From Corynebacterium matruchotii (GTDB taxonomy: Bacteria; Actinomycetota; Actinomycetes; Mycobacteriales; Mycobacteriaceae), in contig NZ_CP050134.2 of NCBI RefSeq assembly GCF_011612265.2, forward strand, positions 868,001 to 932,000: DNA of 64,000 nt, given 5' to 3'. A program made the position numbers and the translations under genes. The notes under the pieces are model-generated. The model was not told the DNA's origin. It was given only the letters and a program-made list of their open reading frames with translations, and did not search any database. Positions 58,077 to 64,000 of the stretch are shown piece after piece (position 1 is the stretch's first letter; every line of letters starts with the position of its first letter).

Positions 58077-58559
58077 ATGAATAAGCTAATAGTGCCCTGG
58101 GAAAAATCTGTGGTTCTCGGTTGTCTCTTTTTGTTGGTAACGGTTATGGCTGTCGGTGCCTATGTTGGTATCAAGGAGGAAGGACGTGCCTTTAACCCCG
58201 TCTACCAGGAGCAGAAGACCGCTGGCCCCATGGTGAACCGTGCGGTGGGCGCCGCGATGGAAAAATATTTAGATTCGGCGGATTCCAGCGTCGGTAGAGT
58301 CAGGATTTATAGCACAACGGTCAACGGCGATGGTGCCGTGACCGCAATTGTGTATGTTTCGCGCCTGGGATGTGGTGGGATGCAAGATGATGATTCCAAC
58401 CCACACGAGATGACGCTTGCCCCCGATGAGACATCCGGGGATGAATATGTGGTGTCGGCGGACGATGTGCTCAATCCCAAGAACCATGACCTGCCGCAAT
58501 TTCAGCCGTTCGATGCCCTCTACGCCAGCGATGATGGCCGGATTCCGCGATGCGGTTAG
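58077..58559 (+). CDS. Membrane-anchored protein of unknown function
   Basis: 160 residues. One hydrophobic segment near residues 10-30 (VVLGCLFLLVTVMAVGAYVG) after a short N-terminus; the outer domain includes GPMVNRAVGAAMEKYLDSADSS and AIVYVSRLGCGGMQDDDSNP. No family recognised. Its 3' end overlaps that of the convergent HxlR gene by 4 bp. Confidence 0.62.
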   Translation: MNKLIVPWEKSVVLGCLFLLVTVMAVGAYVGIKEEGRAFNPVYQEQKTAGPMVNRAVGAAMEKYLDSADSSVGRVRIYSTTVNGDGAVTAIVYVSRLGCGGMQDDDSNPHEMTLAPDETSGDEYVVSADDVLNPKNHDLPQFQPFDALYASDDGRIPRCG

Positions 58560-58939
58560 CGGCGGCTCGGGGGTATCGTCCCGCGGGCGTCGAGAATCTG
58601 CTGCATATGGGTGCGGGCCCATTCCTCTAACCCTGCGAGCGGCGCGATGAGGGTGCGGCCCAGGTCGGTGAGTTCGTAATCGACCCGTGGGGGGATTTGC
58701 GGTGTGACGGTGCGGGTGACCAGGCCGTCTTCTTCCAGCCCACGGAGGGTTTGGGTGAGCATTTTTTGCGAAATCCCATCCACCCGGGTTTTAAGCTCGC
58801 CGAATCGTTGGGGGCCGTGTTGCAGCGTGCCGATGATGAGCACGGTCCACCGGTCGCCGATGCGGTCGAGGAGTTTCCTGGTGGGGCAATTTCGGTCGTA
58901 GGGGTTCCAACGTGTGACGTCTAGTTCGGGTGTATCCAT
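58556..58939 (-). CDS. HxlR-family transcriptional regulator
   Basis: 127 residues from ATG 58939. The winged-helix HxlR pattern is clear: NCPTRKLLDRIGDRWTVLIIGTL, GPQRFGELKTRVDGISQKMLTQTLRGLEEDGLVTR (in parts FGELKTRVDGISQKMLTQTL). A single cysteine, C18, lies where redox-sensing HxlR proteins (YodB, HypR type) carry theirs. It is divergent from the NTF2-macro-SirTM operon and presumably regulates it through repeats in the shared region. Confidence 0.9.
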   Translation of the reverse strand: MDTPELDVTRWNPYDRNCPTRKLLDRIGDRWTVLIIGTLQHGPQRFGELKTRVDGISQKMLTQTLRGLEEDGLVTRTVTPQIPPRVDYELTDLGRTLIAPLAGLEEWARTHMQQILDARGTIPPSRR

Positions 58940-58981
58940 GATAATTTCCTTCCGCAAGTTGGGTTAAGGCCTGGATAGCCG

Positions 58982-59056
58982 CAGTAACTAAAAAGGTACC
59001 AAGTTACCATTAGGTTCCTAATTACTATCACGCTTATAGTATCAATTAGTTACTAA
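58982..59056. promoter_or_regulatory. Candidate HxlR operators and promoter of the NTF2-macro-SirTM operon
   Basis: Three related sites: CAGTAACTAAA (58982-58992), CTAATTACTAT (59018-59028) and the perfect palindrome TTAGTTACTAA (59046-59056). Between them are GGTACC, GTTACC and GGTTCC. A plausible -10 TATAGT lies at 59035-59040, flanked by the second and third sites. Confidence 0.5.
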
Positions 59057-59079
59057 CACAGGAAATCGGAAGGATTCTC

Positions 59080-59841
59080 ATGACCGCTTTTGATCTTGTC
59101 ACCACCGCCATCGGCAAGCTGTTCACCGACCGCAACATTGCGGCGGCCGACGACTACTTCGCCCCCACCTACATCCAACACTCCACCCTGGCCGCCGACG
59201 GCATCGACGGGCTGAAGACCCTGGTCGCCAACCTGCCCGATGGGTTCCGCTACGACGGGGCGCGCATCATCGCCGATGACCGGTTCGTGGTTCTGCACGG
59301 CACCTACCATGGCTTCGGCGACACCCCGCTTGTTGCCTTCGATATTTTCCGGGTCGCTGACGGCAAAATCGTTGAACACTGGGACGCCTTCACCCCCGAA
59401 GTTGCAGAAACCGCCAGCGGCCGCAGCCAGGTCGATGGGGCAGCAACCACCGACGCTGCCGCCAACACCGATGCCAACCGGCAGCTCATCGCCGATTTCG
59501 TCGACCAGGTGCTTATCGGCGGTGACTACTCCCAGCTCACCCGGTTCATTTCCACGGACAGTTACGCCCAACACAACCCCGAGGCTGCCGATGGCCTCTC
59601 CGGCTTCGGTGCTGCCGCCGAAGCCTGGGCGGCGGACGGCAAAAACCTCGTCTACAAGAAGCTGCACCAGATTATTGCCCAGGACGATTTCGTGTTCACC
59701 CGGTCCGAAGGCACCTTCGGGGAGCCCGTGGCCTACAACGATCTGTGGCGCATCGCCGACGGCAAAATCGTGGAACACTGGGATGTGATTGCCCCCATCC
59801 CAGCTGACGACGCCATGCCCCACACCAATGGTGTGTTCTAA
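59080..59841 (+). CDS. Tandem NTF2/SnoaL-like protein
   Basis: 253 residues with GGAAGGA upstream. Two copies of a SnoaL-like (NTF2-fold) domain, about 1-110 and 128-240. Each ends with an almost identical block: FRVADGKIVEHWDAF and WRIADGKIVEHWDVI. The family YesE/SnoaL includes small-molecule isomerases and hydrolases and also proteins with no known activity. Here it is the first gene of an operon with a Zn-macrodomain and SirTM; a ligand- or protein-binding role in ADP-ribosylation is an inference. Confidence 0.83.
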   Translation: MTAFDLVTTAIGKLFTDRNIAAADDYFAPTYIQHSTLAADGIDGLKTLVANLPDGFRYDGARIIADDRFVVLHGTYHGFGDTPLVAFDIFRVADGKIVEHWDAFTPEVAETASGRSQVDGAATTDAAANTDANRQLIADFVDQVLIGGDYSQLTRFISTDSYAQHNPEAADGLSGFGAAAEAWAADGKNLVYKKLHQIIAQDDFVFTRSEGTFGEPVAYNDLWRIADGKIVEHWDVIAPIPADDAMPHTNGVF

Positions 59842-59886
59842 CACCACCTGGTGAGGCGACCCGCAATACACAAGGAGCTCAAGAGC

Positions 59887-60711
59887 ATGACCACCACCCG
59901 CACGGAACTCATTTCCTCCCTGATCGCCGACCTCTTGCCGACCTCGCAGCTCACCGTGAGCGAAGCGGAACTGGGCCGACTCGCACCCAATGACCTGCGG
60001 GCGCTGCTTCGGGCACTCATGAACCTGTGGCAACCCGGGCCACTTGATGCGGATTTCCTCCGGCGCCAAGACGCGCTTCTGCAAGCCGAGCGTGACGAAC
60101 GCGGCATCGTCACCATCCCAGACACGCAGGCCGCGGCCGAGGACTCCCGAATCCGCTTGTGGCGGGGTGACATCACCCGCCTTGACGTGGACGGCATCGT
60201 CAATGCCGCCAACAATAAGCTGCTTGGCTGCTTTCGGCCCGGGCACACCTGCGTGGATAACGCCATCCACTCCGCCGCCGGCCTGCAACTCCGCCAGGCC
60301 TGCGCCGATCTTGTTCCATCCCCCGACTACGAGGAACCCACCGGCAGTGCCCGCATCACCCCCGGCTTCAACCTGCCGGCCCGATATGTGCTGCACACCG
60401 TGGGCCCCATCGTCGCAGGGAGGGAGGCGAACCGGCAGCAGGTGGCTGAGCTATCTGCCAGCTATATCTCATGCCTGAACCTCGCCCACAGTTCTGGGCT
60501 GGAGTCCCTCGCCTTCTGCTGCATTTCCACCGGGGTGTTCGGTTTCCCACCATCACATGCCGCCCGCATCGCTGTTGCCGCAGCCCGCGCCTTCCTGGCT
60601 GGGCTACCGAAAGACTCGGACTTCACCATCATCTTCACAGTATTCACCCAGAACGATTATGATCGCTACGCGCAACTCCTCAACCCGCAACCTTATCGAA
60701 ACGATCGCTAA
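59887..60711 (+). CDS. Zinc-dependent macrodomain ADP-ribosyl hydrolase
   Basis: 274 residues from ATG 59887 with AAGGAG upstream. After an N-terminal helical region of about 90 residues, the macrodomain starts with RLWRGDITRLDVDGIVNAANNKLLGC (in parts GDITRLDVDGIVNAANN). The stretch GCFRPGHTCVDNAIHSAAG carries the Cys-His-Cys arrangement typical of Zn-macros that accompany SirTM. TGVFGFP forms the second ADP-ribose loop. The enzyme would remove ADP-ribose from proteins modified by SirTM. Its gene overlaps the sirtuin gene by 53 bp. Confidence 0.9.
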   Translation: MTTTRTELISSLIADLLPTSQLTVSEAELGRLAPNDLRALLRALMNLWQPGPLDADFLRRQDALLQAERDERGIVTIPDTQAAAEDSRIRLWRGDITRLDVDGIVNAANNKLLGCFRPGHTCVDNAIHSAAGLQLRQACADLVPSPDYEEPTGSARITPGFNLPARYVLHTVGPIVAGREANRQQVAELSASYISCLNLAHSSGLESLAFCCISTGVFGFPPSHAARIAVAAARAFLAGLPKDSDFTIIFTVFTQNDYDRYAQLLNPQPYRNDR

Positions 60712-61516
60712 CGAGCTGGAACAAGCCGACAAGGTGCTCATCGGCGCCGGGGCGGGCCTGTCCGCCGCCGACGGTTTCGAATACGGCGGTGCCTGGTTCC
60801 AGGAACACTTCGGGGACTTCGCCGCCGCCTACGGCTTGACCGACGCCTACACCGCCGGCTTTTACCCCTTCCCGGACGAAACCGAAAAATGGGCGTACTG
60901 GAGCCGCTACATCAACCACAACCGCTACCTCAAAGAACCCGGGTCGGTATACCAGGACCTATTGACCCTGGTGCGCGACAAAGACTACTTCGTGCTTACC
61001 ACTAACGTCGACCACTGTTTCCAACGCGCCCACTTCGACAAGCAGCGACTGTTCTACACCCAGGGTGATTATGGACTATGGCAGTGCGCCACCCCCTGCC
61101 ACCAGGCCACCTACGACAATCACGACCAGGTGGTGGCCATGGTCGCCCAGCAACACGACCGGCACATCCCGGCCGAACTCGTGCCCCGCTGCCCCCGCTG
61201 CGGCGGGCGGATGACCACAAACCTGCGGGCCGACGACACCTTTGTGCAGGACCCCGGCTGGTACACGGCCGCGAAACGCTACCAGAATTTTGTCTCCGAG
61301 GCAGCCCAATCCCGAATCCTCCTGCTGGAGCTAGGGGTAGGCATGAACACCCCGGCGATCATTAAATACCCGTTTTGGCGGATGACGTATCACAACCCCC
61401 GGGCACATTACGCGACGGTCAGCCTGGACGCCGTCGCACCGAAGCAGATAAGCGAGCGCAGCACCGTCGTGCAGGCGGACATCGCCTCGGTGCTGCGGTT
61501 ACTCGCCGGCGCCTAG
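60659..61516 (+). CDS. SirTM-class sirtuin (protein ADP-ribosyltransferase)
   Basis: 285 residues from ATG 60659, inside the end of the macrodomain gene. NAD-binding GAGAGLSAADGFEYGG, TTNVDHCFQRAHFD and TQGDYGLWQC are present; the glutamine in TQGDYG lies where deacetylating sirtuins have the catalytic histidine, as is characteristic of SirTM. A Cys4 zinc site is formed by QCATPCH and RCPRCGG. SirTM enzymes ADP-ribosylate a lipoylated GcvH-like protein in staphylococci and streptococci; no such partner gene or LplA2 lies nearby. Its end overlaps the convergent methylase-like gene by 18 bp. Confidence 0.9.
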   Translation: MIATRNSSTRNLIETIANELEQADKVLIGAGAGLSAADGFEYGGAWFQEHFGDFAAAYGLTDAYTAGFYPFPDETEKWAYWSRYINHNRYLKEPGSVYQDLLTLVRDKDYFVLTTNVDHCFQRAHFDKQRLFYTQGDYGLWQCATPCHQATYDNHDQVVAMVAQQHDRHIPAELVPRCPRCGGRMTTNLRADDTFVQDPGWYTAAKRYQNFVSEAAQSRILLLELGVGMNTPAIIKYPFWRMTYHNPRAHYATVSLDAVAPKQISERSTVVQADIASVLRLLAGA

Positions 61517-63127
61517 CAGCCGCCTGGTCATACTGTGCACCGACCGTATGATCCGCCGCTGCTCCGCAAGGCCGCAAAGCGGCACAGTGGCCTGCCGAAA
61601 ATCATGCCGGCGCAACTCCCGGGAATTATTGATACACATGGCCAGGAACTGGGGGTTGAACCGGTACGGATCCACGATGCGCAAATACTTCGCCTGACCG
61701 AAAACATCCGGCGGGTAGATCGCATGCCTATCGTTGAGAACAGCAAGGTACTCGCCGGTCAGGGGCTTATGGTCGGAATACGTCAACCCGCCCTCGCTGA
61801 TGAGCCTCCCGATCGTGGTGTGTACCTTTGCCGCGGGAATCGTCAGCTCATGCTCCGCAGCCTGTGGCGTGGTAATCACGCTGTCCGGCTTCATCATCCG
61901 CAAGGTCTGCATCACCACGCGAGGCAAGAGCACGTCATGATCCGACAATAACGTGGCGGGCGTGAGCACGGCATGCGGCACCCTCAGCGGTTGGCCGGCG
62001 CGAAGCGTGGTCAACCAGTCGGCAACGTGAAGCTTCGACTTCGGTATGTTGCTCGCGTCTATGACCGCTGTCGCAGCGGTGGGGGAGCCGCGCAGCACCC
62101 ACAGCAACGTGTTCACATGCGAATACGCCAAAAACTTCTCCGGTAACTGTATGATCGCCTCCACCTGGCGTCGGCGCAGCAACAACCGCCGCAATTCCGC
62201 CGATTGATGCGACACCCCCGGGCTGAAACTGGTCAACACATACCCATAACCATCAGACGTGAGATGACGCAAGGTACACAATAAAAACGCCTCATGCGCC
62301 CGCGCCGGAACCATTATATTCTCATCGAAACTTCGTGCTAAATTCTGGCAGTGTCCGGTGTCGGCCTGCTGATTCAGCGGCGCCTCCACAACCACGGTGC
62401 GATACTGCCGCCGTGACGACGATGCCGCATGGGCTAACGAATCTCGGCACCGAAAATCCGCAGTCACACCCAATAATCGCGCCTGAAGCTTTGCGACGTC
62501 CACCGCGGTGGGAGCAATGTCTGCACCCACAATCGCCACATCATGCGCCCGCGCCAACGCCAGCAACGTCCCCCCAATGCCACACGCGGGATCGAACACA
62601 GTATCGGTAACCGTGGTGCCCGCGGCCTCGGCCAAAAGCCGCGATGAAGCGGACTGCGTCGTCCCAAACTGGCTATAAAACCCCCGGCCCCCAACCCCCA
62701 ACAACATGTCAACAATGAGCGTTGCCACCCCGGGAGTCGCGGCGGCCGTCACACTATTATCAAGCAGGTCGGCAACCTGGGCGGGTGACGCCCCAGCTTG
62801 GCGCACGAGATCCGCACCCTGGTCCGGGTCGGCCAACAGCGTCAGCCCAGCCAGGGTGGCCTGCAACTGGTCGGGAAAAACCTGGATGAGGCCATTGACA
62901 AGGGCCGTAGCAACTAATTCGTTGCTTTTGCCATCACGGAGCAGACCTTTTTCACGAAGCCAATGCAGGACTTCAGGAATTCGGAACAACGGTCGGCGAG
63001 TTGCTGGCTCGTTGACTGGGCAGGGGAAGTCGGAATGCCGTGCTCGCCAATTGCTGACCGCTGATCGAGAGACGTCAGCGAGATGGGCGATATCTTTGAG
63101 CGTGAGATAACCGGTGGGGTAGGGCAT
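61499..63127 (-). CDS. HTH-N6-adenine DNA methylase-like protein with altered catalytic motif
   Basis: 542 residues from ATG 63127; a TGA lies just upstream in frame, so no earlier start exists, and no ribosome site is visible. Domains: an N-terminal HTH (LTLKDIAHLADVSRSAVSNW), a helical region, then an HsdM-like methylase core with the SAM motif VFDPACGIGGTLLALA. The catalytic NPPF motif expected after the strand VVV reads VVVEAPLNQQ, so the Asn-Pro-Pro-aromatic is missing. LPEKFLAYSHVNTLLWVL matches later methylase blocks. A C-terminal 140 residues may be target-recognition-like. It may bind SAM and DNA without methylating. No restriction subunit is nearby. Confidence 0.82.
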   Translation of the reverse strand: MPYPTGYLTLKDIAHLADVSRSAVSNWRARHSDFPCPVNEPATRRPLFRIPEVLHWLREKGLLRDGKSNELVATALVNGLIQVFPDQLQATLAGLTLLADPDQGADLVRQAGASPAQVADLLDNSVTAAATPGVATLIVDMLLGVGGRGFYSQFGTTQSASSRLLAEAAGTTVTDTVFDPACGIGGTLLALARAHDVAIVGADIAPTAVDVAKLQARLLGVTADFRCRDSLAHAASSSRRQYRTVVVEAPLNQQADTGHCQNLARSFDENIMVPARAHEAFLLCTLRHLTSDGYGYVLTSFSPGVSHQSAELRRLLLRRRQVEAIIQLPEKFLAYSHVNTLLWVLRGSPTAATAVIDASNIPKSKLHVADWLTTLRAGQPLRVPHAVLTPATLLSDHDVLLPRVVMQTLRMMKPDSVITTPQAAEHELTIPAAKVHTTIGRLISEGGLTYSDHKPLTGEYLAVLNDRHAIYPPDVFGQAKYLRIVDPYRFNPQFLAMCINNSRELRRHDFRQATVPLCGLAEQRRIIRSVHSMTRRLLGAGE

Positions 63128-63741
63128 GGTGACGGTGGGTCAACCTTTCGAACAACAGGAGCCGACACTGGGGTAGTGGACGGCTTCATTGTACTGGTGT
63201 TCGCATGAACGGGGCCCGGTTTGGGGATGGGGTGGGCGGCGGCATGCTTCGGGATGCGCAGCGGCCGCGCCGATGAAACCTTATGGGTGCGGGTGGCCCG
63301 CGTGCCAAGTATCAAAATATTATCCGCACAGGCGGCAAGCGTGGCGTTCAAGGCACTCTTATACGAACACACGGTCGTGGGAATTCCCACGCTCATGAGG
63401 TACAACACCGAATCAACAAAAATGCCATCACCGGACACAATGATGACTTCCTTGAATCGGCTCGCAAGATTGTGCTCCGCGGCGATGGCGGCGATCAGGC
63501 GTTTATCCGCCCCGGATTTTCCTACCGCGTCGAGTATCTGGCAGGTACCCCACGATTCGTGCAGGTGGGGGATACCGGACTTGTCGGCGGCAACCACAAT
63601 GAGATCCCGGTTGGTGATGTTTAGCCATTGGTTGAGTGCGCAGCGGCACCAATTTGCTTCCTGAACACTGCCGATGCTTCGGCCATTGATGTTCTCGATG
63701 TCAACGAAAATAAGGCGGCGGTTGAGCGGGAGGTGCGTCAT
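62914..63741 (-). CDS. NYN-domain (PIN-like) nuclease-like protein
   Basis: 275 residues from ATG 63741, AGGAG five bases upstream. The N-terminal 150 residues have the NYN pattern: RLIFVDIENINGR (first acidic residue), DAVGKSGADKRLIAAIA (second) and VIIVSGDGIFVDSVLYL (third). These suggest a metal-dependent RNase fold. Residues 160-215 are a Pro/Ser/Thr-rich linker; the last 71 residues are encoded in a different frame within the first 214 bp of the methylase-like gene and end with a Cys/Lys-rich helix CSEFLKSCIGFVKKVC. The overlap suggests coupling. Confidence 0.8.
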   Translation of the reverse strand: MTHLPLNRRLIFVDIENINGRSIGSVQEANWCRCALNQWLNITNRDLIVVAADKSGIPHLHESWGTCQILDAVGKSGADKRLIAAIAAEHNLASRFKEVIIVSGDGIFVDSVLYLMSVGIPTTVCSYKSALNATLAACADNILILGTRATRTHKVSSARPLRIPKHAAAHPIPKPGPVHANTSTMKPSTTPVSAPVVRKVDPPSPCPTPPVISRSKISPISLTSLDQRSAIGEHGIPTSPAQSTSQQLADRCSEFLKSCIGFVKKVCSVMAKATN

Positions 63742-63780
63742 AATGACTCCTGGGTATGAATTTATGCGACATTAGAACCT

Positions 63781-63809
63781 ATGATACCTATGTTCACATT
63801 ATGGAGCAA
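63781..63809 (-). promoter_or_regulatory. Candidate promoter of the NYN-methylase pair
   Basis: On the minus strand TTGCTC (63804-63809) is followed after 17 bp by TATCAT (63781-63786), about 40 bp before the NYN start. The direct repeat ACCTATG (63777-63783 and 63786-63792) overlaps it. Confidence 0.5.
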
Positions 63810-64000
63810 TATCTTTGGTAAAAACGGGTGTGAATAATGGAAATGATGGAGATTGCCTGCTAAAATAATGGAAAATTAATATTATTTGTGGCGTGTTCTT
63901 ATATAACGTGAATGGGGGTGATTGGGGGTAAATTAGGATATAAAACCAGAAAGCAGTAATGCTGATAGTTTGTTATGGGGGTAAGTTGTGAGTGTGGGGG
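63810..64000. other. AT-rich non-coding end of window
   Basis: This stretch is clearly richer in A and T than the rest of the window. I see no reading frame with a start and ribosome site, nor a structured RNA. Confidence 0.4.

Overview
The window is a stretch of chromosome from a high-G+C actinobacterium, most likely a Corynebacterium species. The evidence is the gene set and its order: lspA-rluD-dnaE; a hisDCB-(membrane/MFS)-hisHA-impA-hisFI cluster followed by a TIGR02234 membrane protein, a trpC-like gene, lgt and pyk; a SepIVA (DivIVA-like) gene followed by DUF177, rnc and mutM; plus a DtxR-type iron box and AmtR-type boxes. I see no rRNA, tRNA, CRISPR array, insertion sequence or prophage. 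Genes are densely packed, with many 4-bp ATGA overlaps.

Layout. 0-8 kb: 3' end of dinB, four lipoprotein-type exported proteins (one a cyclophilin), asparaginase, lspA, rluD, small membrane proteins and rarD. 8-16 kb: dnaE, then an iron-box-preceded pair of fused ABC exporters with a TetR regulator. 16-29 kb: two secreted proteins of unknown function with a C-terminal membrane segment, ilvA, an IMPACT-family protein, an S4 RNA-binding protein, a (p)ppGpp synthetase, a DEDDh exonuclease with BRCT domain, glgX, a TetR regulator, lipoprotein and membrane proteins, and a tandem YbjN protein. 29-42 kb: histidine biosynthesis, a degenerate-looking TrpC homologue, lgt and pyk. 42-52 kb: glgP, a budA/M20 amidohydrolase/DUF4921 gene string, glycerate kinase, and gdh with two AmtR-like boxes. 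52-58 kb: sepIVA-DUF177-rnc-mutM, an alanine/sodium symporter, acylphosphatase and a DUF1269-like protein. 58-64 kb is the accessory-looking end: an HxlR regulator divergent from an operon of a duplicated NTF2/SnoaL protein, a zinc macrodomain hydrolase and a SirTM-class sirtuin. These meet, tail to tail, an HTH-N6-methylase-like protein whose NPPF motif is not recognisable and an NYN-domain nuclease-like gene that overlaps it by 214 bp.

How the genes work together. The his genes supply most of the histidine pathway (hisG and hisE are not here). glgX and glgP are the glycogen-breakdown enzymes, and pyk sits next to glgP. LspA and Lgt are the lipoprotein maturation enzymes that would process the several lipoproteins seen here. 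SirTM plus Zn-macrodomain is a writer/eraser pair for protein ADP-ribosylation; here it lacks the usual neighbouring GcvH-L/LplA genes and has instead an NTF2-fold protein and an HxlR regulator.

The most interesting unexplained signals are that HxlR-NTF2-Zn-macro-SirTM module, the adjoining NYN/altered-methylase pair, a TrpC homologue in which two catalytic residues are replaced, and a 13-bp sequence GGCGTCGANAAGC that recurs eight times in the window, mostly between genes.
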